A DNA stretch of 64,000 nucleotides from Tetmemena sp. SeJ-2015 (Eukaryota; Ciliophora; Spirotrichea; Sporadotrichida; Oxytrichidae): NCBI GenBank assembly GCA_027382625.1, contig JAJKFJ010021601.1, forward strand, positions 18,444 through 82,443, read 5' to 3'. The notes below the pieces were generated by a model, which saw nothing but the letters and a program-made list of their open reading frames with translations, was not told the DNA's origin and made no database searches. Positions 42,755 through 55,315 of this stretch are shown here, in pieces. The position numbers were made by a program, and so were the translations under genes. Position 1 is the stretch's first letter, and each line of letters starts with the position of its first letter.

Positions 42755-42810
42755 TAGTCGTTTATTTAAGGTTTCTACAGCTGGCGATTCACCAATTGTA
42801 TTCAACCTAT
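42755..42810 (-). repeat. Right terminal inverted repeat of the 920 bp element
   Basis: A 56 bp arm, the reverse complement of 41891-41946 with one mismatch. Confidence 0.85.
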
Positions 42811-42978
42811 ATTTATTAAACTTATATTTGCTAGAAATAACACCTATAATATAATAAATTAGTTTAATGTTGAATTCAAAAGTTTATTATCACAATAATT
42901 CAATGTAATAAAAGCAAGTTAGCAAAATAAAATCTCAATATTTTGTAATAAATACTTATATATTCTATATTTACAAAC

Positions 42979-45900
42979 TCAAGTCTAACTATTTACAGAT
43001 TACATGAGATAATAAAAAAAGGCTGGAAATTACTTGTCGAACGCATACAGATTTGTTGTAAAAGTCCCTGTCAAAGAAAAAATATCAATGATTATATAAT
43101 ACAAGAACGAATAAAACACAGCAGTTTCAAATTCAAACAAAGAGTGCACTTATTTTTATACAGTGAAGGCCATAAAGTAGTATAAGAAAAATATATTTGA
43201 AAGGAAAAGAGTTACTTTTGTATCTAAATATAATGAATAATCTATTTTAGAAGCTTTGCTTACTTAATTTAATAAAGTTTATTTTGAATTAAGAAATTTG
43301 AGATTATAATATCCTTAAATAAGATCCTGCTATAATAAACCTTGCTTTCCTTAAACTAAATTGAAGTTTAAAGATTATAGATTAGTAAGTAGAGTATAGG
43401 AATTTGCAAGAGCTAATTATCAAGTATTTTGGACTTAGGAGCCTCTCCTTGATACTTGGATTAGGCTTATCTTAAAAAGACAAGTCATTGAACTTTCCCT
43501 CCTCTATAAGTTTGCTGATCTCCTAGTTTTAAAGAGTGGAGGCAAATAGATTATCAAGAGTGGCTATCACATACAGAGACAAGAAGTTAATTATGATATC
43601 TTGAATTTTAATTTGGAAAATATTTTGAACCTACTACAGACTACACAAAAGAATGATGTTGGTTATCTCAGTTGCAAAAGCAATTGCATATTGCATGAAC
43701 GCTACCAAAAGCATTTTGAATCGATAGGTTGAGCTTTGGCTTATTTCTTGCCTTATGAACTACAGTAGACATAGAGATTTATTTATAATTGATTTATGAT
43801 TGGTAAATGTCAGCCTGAAGTTACATGTGGAGAATTGCTGCACACAAAAGCCTTGCAAGCAAAATATTAAACTTTGAGGTTGCTTCAGTATTATGAAAAT
43901 TAATTAAAAAAGGTATTCTGATCTTTAGAGTTGATGTCTTGAAGAATCAAGAAGATTAAAATAGTTTGAGCTGTAAATACAAAGAGAGAGTAAGCGAATA
44001 GCACATTTGAAGAGTTGTTGCTAACGGGTCTCATTAGCTTAGAAGCCTGATCTTGCCCTTGAACCTTTTCTAATTTAACTTAAATAAGCTATAAATTAGG
44101 GTGGTAGTTAAAAAATGGAAGAACCATTAGGATTTTATCGTGGTCTATTCGTTTGTAGTCTGATTAATTCTTGCTTTTACTCTTCCTTTTCCTCCCTTCG
44201 CTTGATCATAGTGTAACATGTCGCAAAAGTCATAGAATAAATGTCAAGAGAGAGTCTAACTTAAAAAAGAGCTATTTATGAATAAACTTTCTAGTAAGGA
44301 ATGGTTTCTATACTCCTCTTCTTATATTCTATCACCTTGAATTACTTATAAGTTTAATTTAAAAGTAAAAAGAAAAGGCTAATTAGATTTATAGGAAAAA
44401 ATAATTTTGCCAATCATGATTTTTTGAATCAGTAATTTATGAATTTCACTTGCAGATCAACTTAATTGTTTCTTAATCTTTTGTTCTTAAGAATTCGCTT
44501 GAAAATTCGAATAGTAATAACCTCTAAAAGATAAGAGAGATAAATGCCAATGAATATAAGGCAAACTATCATCCACAATCTCTCCTCAACTAAAATTTAG
44601 AGTTAAGGAATTTAAATTACATTAAACTTTATGGATGGACAATATAGTTATCATAAAGATTATGTAGATCGTTATAATGCTTGCAAAAACACCTATGAAA
44701 ATTCATTTTTTAAAAATAAAATTTTATTCTAAAGCCTCTTTTCATTTTGTCTACTCTGATGTTTGTGAACATCCAAGAATTAGTAAACAAGCAGGAGCCC
44801 AAAGAAAATTACTTATAGCAATATTGCCCATTAGAGAGTGTGCCAATCCTTCCAAGCAAACTCTATTTTAAATCTATCTAAAAATGTATCAAAATCTTCA
44901 CTTAATTTACACTTATAATTTATATTTTATCTCATTCACCAACCTATTTGTATTAGCATGAAATATGTATTATGAAAAGATAAAGATAAATTTTTGTTAA
45001 AATTATTTGTTGCAGGATAGTATGAAATTAAAATTTATAATCTATAAATTACTTTTAAAATTAAGATAAATTAAATGAATAGAAATTTTAGACTAAGATT
45101 TGGTTCTCTACAAATATATGACATTTATATAAACTTTATTTTAGTTTATTAATATTGTAATATAAAATTTAACTTTACTATTCCTATATAAAGATGTAAG
45201 ATTACGAACTATAGTCTAATACAAATTCATATATTTTATCATATCTTCCCAATTTAAAGTTTGCTTCTGGTTATTTTTTAATAGATTAATCAGCATAATT
45301 TTTACAGCTTTTAGAACACACAAATGAATTTTACAATAGTTTGTAACTCTAAATAGAGTTTATCCTAATATTTTAAAGAATGAATCAATTCCAAAATCAT
45401 TAAATAAAACCACTAAATTGCAATATATGATAGACTCTAATCTCATATTAAAACACTCAAACTCTTCCCCATCAATCAAATTATCAATAAAAAATGCAAG
45501 AGATCTTTACATACTTTTTGAAAATTAAACAAATTATTTTAATTTAATGAGGCTTAATTTATTTTAGTATGGTAAGATGAAAGTGACAATGCCTAAAAAT
45601 ATAAATACAATTTATTAAGCCGAAACAGACTAGAATAGTTACAAATTTATTTGCCTGCTCATTAGAGCCAATTAAAAAATCCTGATTGTAAAACTCTTCT
45701 TCGAATAATTGTAGCTTTCTTTTATATTTGCTCTTGAATGAAGAATAGTCTCTGTCTTTCTTGAGCCATTAGGGCTATTAATTTATAAATTAATTTAATT
45801 AAAATATATAATTCTGGTTGCTCTAATTTTAAACGCTTTAGTAAGATAAATAAAGATTTTCCTTTATTTGTTTTTATAAAATCTTTTGTTGATAGTCTTT

Positions 45901-46641
45901 TGTTAATTTTATTTAAATTTTAATTAATTACATTTTTGAAGATAGAGTGTCTACTTTCTGCACTAAAAATAAAAATAATAAAGAACACTACGGGTAACTT
46001 ATATTTTAATCCAAGAAGAAAGCAGAACACTAGGTATGCAAAAAGACAGAAAATTTAGAAGAAGTAGAAGCATATTTCTATGAATTTATAAAAATATAAA
46101 ATTGCCATTAAGCGTGCCTTGAGTAATTAAGATAAGCGTCGAAGAAATAATTTTTAATTTTACAAAACTTATTTGAAGAAGCTAATTATTTACTCAAGGT
46201 CTCCTTGCTCCAGATATTTGGCCACTTTTTGTAAATCATCAACTGTAGAACTAAATTAATTTAACTCGATATCACTTTCACTTGAGAGTAGGTCACACAG
46301 CCCATGTATAGGAAAGCCATCAGACTTTACAAGATAGCATTTATTTTATTATTCAAAAGTTCAAACTAAAATAAATACTCACAATTGATTGAGTCCATCA
46401 TCCTCAGACTTGAGTTTTTATCAAACCCTGATAATGAAGTTTGTAATGAAAGCAAATCCATGTGCAAGCAAAAGCACAGTTGGTGAGTAATCGAAGTCTC
46501 GTAAATTTATATCTCCTTTTATCAGTAGTGAAAATAAATATATCTTTAAAAGAAGTGCGGAAGTCATAAACAAGAGACCAAATTAAATGTGAGTTGCTTA
46601 GGAGGGAATTTTATATCCTTAAAGTGGATCTTTATGTTACA
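42979..46641 (-). pseudogene. Membrane family member P5, probably decayed
   Basis: The minus strand from ATG 46639-46641 (MQHKDPLQGYKIPSQATH) to TGA 42979-42981 follows P4 block for block: FDYSPTVLLLAHGFAFITNF, then KLKSEDDG, and AVFYSFLYYIIDIFSL near the 3' end. Where P4 reads IIRVRSKLK, P5 has TGA at 46421-46423 in the same frame. The unit is very AT-rich. A short IES could in principle remove the stop, so pseudogene status is an inference. Confidence 0.5.
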
Positions 46642-47059
46642 TTTATTTAAACAATTTCTAAAAATTATTCCCAATTTATTAGATTTATTTATCTCGTATT
46701 TAAAATATCATTAAATCCGAATAAAATAAGCTTTGGGATTTTCAGGCCATTCACTTCTTAGTATTTAATGCAATTTAACTTTTATGCTTGTTTTATATTT
46801 AAAACTTTTCATAGGAGCTCAATAGATATAGTTGCTATTTAAAGTAAAAATTAATTAATTTAAATTCCGTTTGAATCAAGCTTATGATCACTAACTTATT
46901 TCTAAGAGATATTAAACTATCAGAATACACAATGAGTGACAATTTTAATCCTAATTATTTTTATTTATAAATCATCTATTTTCTCATTAAATTTCTAAAC
47001 TTTATATATTTATATGATAATTTGCTAGTTTCTTAATATTTAGTTATAATAAATAAACT
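46642..47059. other. AT-rich spacer
   Basis: Very AT-rich DNA between P5 and the duplicated unit; nothing recognisable. Confidence 0.5.
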
Positions 47060-48960
47060 TGCATCTGTATTATAAATAAGTTTAAATAGAGAAGATAAAT
47101 TAATCAAAAATAAATATAGCTTCTTAATTACAAGAAATTCTTGTGCTTAAGTTTATGAATTAGTGCAAGTGTAAACCAAAAAATGCGATTTAGGAAGGGA
47201 TAGATAATTTATCCTTGTTTTATCTGCGAGGAACAGTAGTTTGTGATGAGTTTTAATCTGAGTATGTTGCTAAGAAATTGGAAGGGTATATTAAATGACC
47301 TGCACAATGTATTCAAGCAAATTAAAAATATTAAATAGGATAGTGGAAATATTAAAATAATTATAATTTGGTATTTGAAAAGTAAGTGTACTAATTCTAA
47401 AAAAAGCTTATATGGATTTAATTTATTATAAATTGATTAAATTAACACTTAGTGATAGAATGAATAACTATAAATAATTTATAAAAAGGAATAGTCTCTC
47501 TTAATTTATTCAAATCTAAGAAGAAAAGAGTTTACTTTTGTTTTATGGAATTTATATATTAGAAACACTGATTAGTCTCTCAAACATTAAATATTTTTGA
47601 TAAAAAATAGGCTATCCATAGCTGATAAAGGTAGTTTTAAAGAAATTTAATAGACTATTATTTATTTGAAGAGTTTTTATTTATAACTCTGTAAATTAAA
47701 TGTTTTTTTTTCTAATTTAAAGTTAAAATCTTATGTAGATAAAACTTTTAGTTTTATATTCCAAATGATCCGAACTATGAGGCCCATAATTACAAAAACC
47801 TTCTACTGATATTGCAGCAAGTTTTAAATGAAATACTCTAGAGCTATTCATTTGTAGTTTTATCTTGAATGTATTTATCTTGAAGCTGAATCGATAGGTT
47901 ATTGTAAGACTAATCTACCTAAATTAATTTTGTCTTCTTATGCAATTTGTGTATTCTTATAATGCTTTTGTTTTACCGGAAGGAGGACGAGACTGGTCTT
48001 AATATTTATGAAGATTGCAGGAAAATAAAAAAAGAATTGTTTATACATCTAATGTAGTTCGATTGAATTATTTCTTAAAACAGACAAGACAAGTCTCAAT
48101 TTTATAAATTTAATTAAAAATCATTAAAAAAAATTAACAAAAATAATTTAAAATAATCGGTCAAAGAAATAAATTTATCCAAATTTTAATAAAATTTTGA
48201 ATAAAATAGAAAAATATAATTAGAAATACACTAATAATAGTTTATTTAATTTATTGAAAATTAAATTTAAATTGAGCTAAGTTAACTAATTTAAAATTGC
48301 GAATGTTAAATTCAAAATAAATAAGATAAAGATGTCGAGAATGTATTTACCATATAATGAAATCTATCAAAAATTTTAAAGAGGAAGAAGAATAGAAGTA
48401 AAAGAGAGTGCAATTTCAGAGATTTTCATTTAAATAAATATATCATTAATATAAATATATTAAAGGTATAGATGTTGAAGCATCTCAAATTAAGAAATTA
48501 TTATTTATTCGACTTCAGAATAAAATTCTAATAACTTTATATACTGGCAACTTTTATGGAGAAGCGCTCAGCTCAAAGTTATTATCTACAAAAATTATCT
48601 TAAGCTTATCACAATATAAAGATTTGACTATAACATTTTTCGTTGCCAAAGTGTTTTATGATAGAAGAAGAAAGTCAGATTAATTTTAATTACTATCGAA
48701 CAAGCTTCAAACATAGGGTGATATAAATTTCAACTGACAAAAAGTTATAACCCTTCAATTTAATATTTAACTAATCACTTTTTTTTAATTAAATAGAGTA
48801 AAGAAAGAATTAAGATGGTTTGTAACTCTCAATTCGTCCTTAGTAAGTATTGTGTCTTATTCAATCATAAATGATATGGCTGTACTCAGCCCCTTTCTGA
48901 TAAATTTCTTACTTAAATTTAATTAAATATTTGCTATTCAATGTTTGCAAAATCGATCAG
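47060..48960 (+). repeat. Diverged direct duplication, copy A, with decayed coding traces
   Basis: This stretch aligns in order and orientation with about 61040-63300. Shared traces on the plus strand include KMRFRKGQ followed by CFICEEQQFVM here and KIRFRKGQ followed by CSICFKKQFAM there, and NYKNLLLILQQVLNEILQSY here versus YYKNLLPIMQQVFNEIFQSY there. The similarity is better at the protein level than the DNA level, suggesting old coding sequence. IESs, introns or decay break the frames. No family is recognised beyond a C-x2-C pair. Confidence 0.55.
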
Positions 48961-50747
48961 AGCTTAGCAAAATGTGATTGCTTAGCAAACTCTTTTGATA
49001 ATTTATAAGCTCATCAATTTCCTTTTAAATTACGTGTATGGAAGATTTAATTTATTCTCTTTCTCAGGAATTGATGGCAACCTTTCTAAACCCAAGTTAG
49101 AAGATTCAGAACTAAAATGATATGCAGTCTATACTTTTTAATATATTCAGCTTCTCTCTTTAAATGAACTTATATTTTTAGAATTCCATTGATTTACTAA
49201 AGTTCAATAAATATCGAAAAGCTCTTTTAATTATTAACGGCGTAAATTAATTCTCATATTAGTCAATTATTCCTGAAATATAAGTTTTAGTAGAAGTGCC
49301 ACTAGATGAGGATTACCGATTGTTTATGGGAGGTAAATATATTTAAATATCATTTTAACTTTTGAATTTATCCAATTCAAATATTTCTTGCTTAACAAAT
49401 ATATAAATGCTTGAATAGATTATCATGAATATAAGTAGTGGCTAAATAATAAATCGTAAAAAAAGCTCTTTATTTAAAATAATTATAGCTTTCACTCTTT
49501 TAAATTTGTAATCAGGAAGTATTTGAGGGAATAAAAAATATTACCTGGCTACATATTTTGCAATTATGTTATATATGCTTAAGTTTTTATTATATTCTTT
49601 GACTCTATTAATTTGTTGAAGACTTCCTACTAATATGGCTGAGAATTTAATAAAAAGAGAAATAAGTTAATAATTAAATTAATAAATTTAAAATTCTTGG
49701 CAGTTGAAGTGTAAGTTTTTGAATTTATTACCATTCGATAAAGCATTAATTCTAAGAAAGGAGAGCTTTGCAACTTTTTCTAAGGAGGTGTGTGGAGTGA
49801 GTTACCTCGGTCGCAAGTGTTTTACTTTTGTTAATTTCTTGGTTTGGAGTCAAAAACATCAATATCTCTTCTTTGGCACCTACTATCATAATGGATGAAG
49901 AACAAACTCATCCTATAATTTGAAGAGCTATCGAACAAGCCTCAAATTGGACTACTTATCTAAAGATTTAAAGGCCAACATTTTACAACTCTTCATTTAT
50001 TATTTTAATTTAATTCCCATATTCATTTAATATTAGTAAATTTTAAATATATTCAGATAAGAAATTTAATTTTATATTAAAGGTAAGCTATTCAGTGTGT
50101 TTGGAGCAACATTCTGGACTTTTGAAGGAGTCTAAGGCTTTGAGTTTTAAGAGTTCATATTCGCATATTAGATGCTTTTAGGATCATTATAAAAAGAAAC
50201 TAATTTAAACTTCAAATTTTAATTAAAGAGAATTATTAATATGACTTTATTTTTCTTTAAATGAATTCAATTAATCTTTTTTGCATGTGTTTTAATCGCT
50301 TTAATTACTTTCTTTTTGCAGTTTTGGGGAAAAAAAAGTTTCTAAAATTAAAATCTTAGAGTACAAGATAAGGTTATTTAATATTTTTGACAATTAAATT
50401 TTTCATTCATTATAGAGATCCTCACAAAAGAATATAATATTTTTGAGTCACTTTACTTTGTAATAAGACTCTGGCAAAAACACTGAGGTGACCGTTAATA
50501 ATAATGAGCAATCTTCTTAGAATAATCTAAATTAGTTTAATTTAAAATTTTGTAATTTTATTGGAGGAAAAACTTACCTTCATTTTTTGTTATAATGATA
50601 GTTAAGCATATAATGCCAAATAAATTTTCTTATTATTGAACCCTATCAATTTAAGCAAATGAAAGTTATTAAAAAGAAGCTTAATTAAAATATGATTAGG
50701 GGGGGCGGGGCATTCCCTGACAGTAAAATTTTATAATCTGCTTATAG
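48961..50747 (+). other. AT-rich region with scattered plus-strand coding traces
   Basis: Short open, less AT-rich stretches occur, such as VEVPLDEDYRLFMGG near 49290 and a ~200 bp open segment at 49700-49900 that is readable in two frames. They cannot be assembled into a gene. A G7CG4 tract lies at 50699-50710. No RNA genes are seen. Confidence 0.4.
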
Positions 50748-51061
50748 TAAGTCAGTTAGAGGTCAGCTGCACCTAAATAAAATTTATATTTTATGCTAAT
50801 TTTAAGCAATTGAAAATAAACGTAAAGAGCAATATTGAATAGTGCAATATTTTTTTAAAATAAATAAACTCTAAAGCTATAAGCCCAAAGAAGTATAGCT
50901 GATAAATTGCAGCATTAGCCCATTGATCACGAATTAAATTTTGGTAATATAAAAATTTTGCACTTTTCAAATCGTAATTTAAGCTTATTTTATAATAGCT
51001 TAAAATTAGCGTAAAATATAGAATTTATTTAGGTGCATCTGACCTCTAAGAGACTGACTTA
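50748..51061. mobile_element. 314 bp MITE-like element with long imperfect terminal inverted repeats
   Basis: The ends are mirror images: TAAGTCAGT, then TAGAGGTCAG and TGCACCTAAATAAA at the left, and the reverse complement of the same blocks at the right (ending CTGACTTA), with a 4 bp indel. Similarity extends inward for roughly 70 bp (TTTTATGCTAATTTTAAGC). Reading the termini as AGTCAGT...ACTGACT leaves TA on both sides, the target typical of Tc1/mariner-type elements. There is no coding capacity. Confidence 0.8.
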
Positions 51062-52189
51062 AGATTAAAATTTGAAGCCTTAGAAGTTCAAATACACCTC
51101 TATAACTGGAAGGATCAGATTTAGAGCAAAAAATTAACTTATAAACATATTTTTTATTACCTTTATTAATTATAAAATTTCACAGTCGAGGAGAGGCCTC
51201 TATGATTATTCTATTAAGTTAAATTACCTTTCGAATAAGGTATATTTAATGAAAATATGATTTTAATTTTGTTATCTTCCGTAATTAAAATATTACTTTT
51301 TTAATCATTGAGATTATATAATTTTTGCTTCCTATTGACTTTTACAATTAAAAACTCTATAAAGAATTAGATTATTACATGAGAATATAATTTAAGTAAA
51401 TATTATAAGAAAATTTAATTAAATGCCTTGCTTCCTTATGGACTAAATACAAAAACTTTAAATTAAAATTTGAGGATCTAGGCTTTGAAAAATTCATAAA
51501 CATGAAATTTGGTTTAATCTACTCTCATTATGAATTTATATTAGTTACAGATTTTAATTTAATTTTTTCTATAGAATTTTTAGATATGAGATCTTGAGCA
51601 TATTAATGTGGATTCATCTCCATAAAAGGTTTTGTACTCTGTATTTTTAATTTGTAAAGCAATTCTTCTTAATTGCTTATGGCTTTAGAGTCGAGATGCT
51701 CCAAACGTATAAAAATTAAAGTTTTACATCTAGGTGGGATCTGGGAAAGTGGCCTATTATTTTAAATTTTACTTTGTTACAAATTATCTGAAATTTGACT
51801 TTGTGGGGACTCTTTCAATCCCTAATGTCTGGATTCATGCACTAAAGAGCCTTTTTAGGAATTTAAAATAAAAGTTAATCATACAAAAAACTTATGATTT
51901 TGACTGGAGAGATTTGAGAGTGTTTTTGGAATGTTATTACTATTGCTCTGAAGTGCAGCGGTTTGCTAAAAGTCTTGATTCTTTAGCTGATTTTTATATT
52001 CATCTTGATTTTCTCCCTTCTTTGGGTTTTCAGGATTATATAAATAAATTTTATCTTGCCTTATAAAATAAAAAATAAAAACTTAAGAATTCTAATTTAA
52101 AGTATATCTCAATGTAAAAAGAAAGCTCTAAGATTTTTAACTAATAAATTTTAGTACTCTCTGTGTACTTTATTTTTAATAAAATTAAA
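51062..52189 (+). other. AT-rich region with one coding-like plus-strand segment
   Basis: A coding-like stretch at about 51896-52065 reads DWRDLRVFLECYYYCSEV and continues RFAKSLDSLADFYIHLDFLP. Flanking DNA is very AT-rich. It may be an exon of the degenerate plus-strand gene that begins in the duplicated unit; no family is recognised. Confidence 0.4.
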
Positions 52190-55100
52190 GAGGAATAGAG
52201 GAAGTGATTCTTATTTCTTATTGAGTATTTATCTAATGAGATGCTCTAACTGGGCCATTTCGTTCCTTTTCATACTTTGGTTAAATTTTTGTAGTACTAT
52301 GCTATTAATCACTTGAACTTTTTTGGGAGCTCGGTGAAAAAACTTCTTCTTCTTTCTTAAGGACTGCACCACAATTCAAACATTAATTTTCATCACCAGT
52401 CACAAGAAAGTCGCACTCCACGTCAAAACATTTTTGCACATTTATTCCTATTTACTTAGACTCTTCAATGACTTTTGCTATCATCCTATTTCTAAATTGA
52501 TATAAGTTTGAATAAATTCTGCTTTGATAAATGCATTTTAAAATACTATAGTTTGCATCCTTTCTTAAAGAGCTGCCAGCAAAGTTATTTGAAGGAGTAT
52601 AATTAGATTGTCTGAAACGCCCTCTTTCCTTAATATAAAATAAATCAGATTCTTATAATAAAGAGGAAAAAATCTTTTATAGGTTCTTAGAAATTATGAT
52701 GAGCCATGTAATGATCTTAAAATAAAAGTTTTAATTATACTAAAGTTTATGATTTTATATTAATTATAAATTAAGAAGCCTTAAACAGAATTTTTTTAAA
52801 GTAAGATTTCTTCCTCAAAGAAAAAATTGCATCAGATTGGTATTTTTCTAAAAGCATTTTTTTTGTTTTATGGTTCTCGATCATTCTTTAAAACTTTTCA
52901 AATTTAACCATTTAAAAATAAAAATTATTTCCTGATAGAAAGAAGCTAAAAGTTTGAAATCAAATAAGTAAATAAATAAATCATTATCACTGAATTCAAA
53001 GTCTTTTCTTTCAGCTGCGATTAAAACCAATAAAGTATTCAATTAAAAAGATGATTGTACTGCTGCTATTCTCATTTTATTCATAGAAGACCATTGTAGG
53101 CTTCATACCTGATCTCAAAATTGACTGAATGACTTCCAACCAACTTTCTTTTCCAGACACGGAACTATCATTAAGCAAATTCCATTTATCTTTAGACTCT
53201 ATAGATCCTGATTATGATTTGAGAAATGCTTCACGGTTTTTGAAGTAAGCAACATAATGATGTAATAAAAATGTAAATGAGCTCCCGAATAGCAAATCAT
53301 GCCTGCAATTTTATAATTTTTAGGTTCTCTTCGTTCTCTACTTCCACTATTTTCATAAGTGTAAATGTCTGAAGGGTTTATCTGAAAAGGTAAGGCAACC
53401 AAAACTCTCAAGACATCAATTTATTCTACTTCTTCGTTCCAGGAAAGTCCCATCGAAATAACCTTAGGAAGCGGATTTTCGAGTTTAATGTGATTAACAG
53501 TACTATTTTTATCGCATTAATCTGCCAGGCAGTATTCCTAAGCAATCGACTTATAATCTTAAATTTTGTTATAAATTAATGAATTATGCTTTAGGTAGAT
53601 ATTAGGGAGTCTCTTATTTATGAATTTTAAAAGTCTCACCTTGGGATCAATTTGACTTGGCAAGTTTATTTATTGAAAGAGATTTTGGAACTCCCTTATT
53701 TTGTCTACTATCACGTTTCCTTCTATAAAGCATTGGAAATTATTTTTTCCAGTGGATTAAGGATCTTCAGTGTGTCCACATGCGCATTCACTTACGTAAC
53801 TTGATTTGTTGAAGAAAATATCATGAACAAAGCAGTCTAGTTATTATAAACAAGAACTTAAAGATTATCAAAAGTATAGATAAACTTATAATTAGATAAA
53901 AATTTTCCTATTTTGAGGTACAATTGCAAACAACCTTTTAACTATTGAGTTAATTGATGAGAAAGCAGCACTAAATTTTTATAATCTCTATACTAAAGAC
54001 ATTCAAGTCAGATAAATAATTTTCTTTTACTAAAAAGTTAAAGAAAAATCGAAAGAAAATACTTTTAAAGGCTTAAAAATGTATATTCTATACATTTTTC
54101 AATTAAATTTCCAATGAAACTCTTAGAGTATCCTTTATAAGAAGAGCAGTCAGTATCCACTTCAACAATTGATGTTTCATTAATTCCTTTATTCTTAGGC
54201 TAATTTTTAATGGCAACATGTGTTGCAGAGGCGTGCAAGACTTCCAAAATAGTCATTAAAGCCTCCTTTGCATCTCCAAATTGGCCAACCTTAAATAATC
54301 CTGAAGCCTTATTCATTTCATCGAGCTCATATCTATACCAAAGAATTTAAAAGAAATTAGTTGAAAGACTAGATAAGTTTAGAGCAAGATGCAAAAACTT
54401 AAGCTCCAGATCTGTTTAAGAGAGGAGTAGATTAACTTCTTAGTTATTTCAACTTTATTAATTTTTAATGACTTATCTTCGGTATCCAAAATTTCTATGC
54501 AAGTATCTCTAGTTTGTTCTTTTCAGTTCTCGAGATGTGAGTATTGCCATTTTGACTATCTCGCATCCTCTCAAGAGAAAGGAAAAGATAATTTCCTACT
54601 CTTTAAAATTTTATAAGTCTAACGGCGAATATGTTGAATTTTAAATTACTTTTATGAAAAAAGGCAAAGCACTCAAGGGTTCAAAATTATTTAAAATAGT
54701 TTAAACCTCATAAATGAAATTAGGAAGAGTTCAACTCGAGAGTAGGAGAGGCAGATGAGGCGGCTACACTCACTATTCGCTATCAAGACTTATAAAGAAC
54801 AAACCAAAGATCCTTGCAATGAAATTTGTGAAGATGGAAGATACCAAGAATAATATAATTAAATATATGTGAAGTGAGTATACATAGCTCGTCAACTCTG
54901 ATCTGTATCTTAGCTTTTTCTTCTTGGTCTGCATTTATCTATTCTTTCGTCGACTTTCTTTTAATCTCCTTGGTATAATATGATTGGGATTGAAAATTTT
55001 AGTTCCTGAAACTTGGTTTTTGTTGATTTTCAAAATATCTCCAAAAAATTGTTGCAATACTCTGATAAAATTTGAAAGAGGTTGCCTTTTAGTATTTAGA

Positions 55101-55315
55101 GTTGGTTGCTAATTTTACACTGAGGCGTTTTCAATGTACTATTTGAGACCCCTATCTTTTGTGAGGTGCCAAATACTTTACAAGGCTGCGTTTAAGAAGC
55201 AATTGTTTTTTCCATAATTCTCAAGGCCAAACCATTGTATGGTCGTATCTTAGCATAAGGTTTTATTTTCGCTTTCGCTATCAGAGAAAATTTGTTGCTT
55301 AATAAATTAGCACAT
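52190..55315 (-). CDS. Second ubiquitin-specific protease (peptidase C19), USP53/54-like
   Basis: The minus strand starts with ATG 55313-55315 (MCQFIKQQIFSDSESENK). The Cys box GLENYGKNNCFLNAALQSIW lies at about 55145-55210. FKVGQFGDAKEALMTILEVL (about 54200-54310) is the family's G-x-x-D-A-x-E block. CACGHTEDP gives a zinc-binding C-x-C. LPKVISMGLSWNEEVE is the ISL-W block, and IAGMICYSGAHLHFYY (about 53270-53310) is the His box. Downstream, CFDVECDF...CLNCGAV forms another Cys cluster before a Lys/Glu/Ser tail. Several AT-rich interruptions occur; a candidate GT...AG intron is near 53630. The 3' end is unclear because frames stay open in AT-rich DNA. It has catalytic residues and few defects, so it is probably functional although its surroundings are far more AT-rich than those of the first protease gene. 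Confidence 0.8.

Larger units (their letters stand above)
41891..42810. mobile_element. 920 bp element with 56 bp terminal inverted repeats and GC-rich cargo
   Basis: 41891-41946 and 42755-42810 are reverse complements of each other at 55 of 56 positions. Both ends are bordered by TA (TATAGG... and ...CCTATA), consistent with a TA target duplication. The interior contains a GC-rich coding island unlike the surrounding AT-rich DNA and not encoding a recognisable transposase. It sits between membrane-family copies P4 and P5. It could be a non-autonomous element carrying a gene segment, or a germline locus whose inverted repeats guide excision. Confidence 0.7.

Noticed and set aside
49704..49898. 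A distinct small plus-strand gene
   Set aside because: Two frames are equally open, there is no recognisable motif and composition is only slightly raised; kept only as a coding trace.
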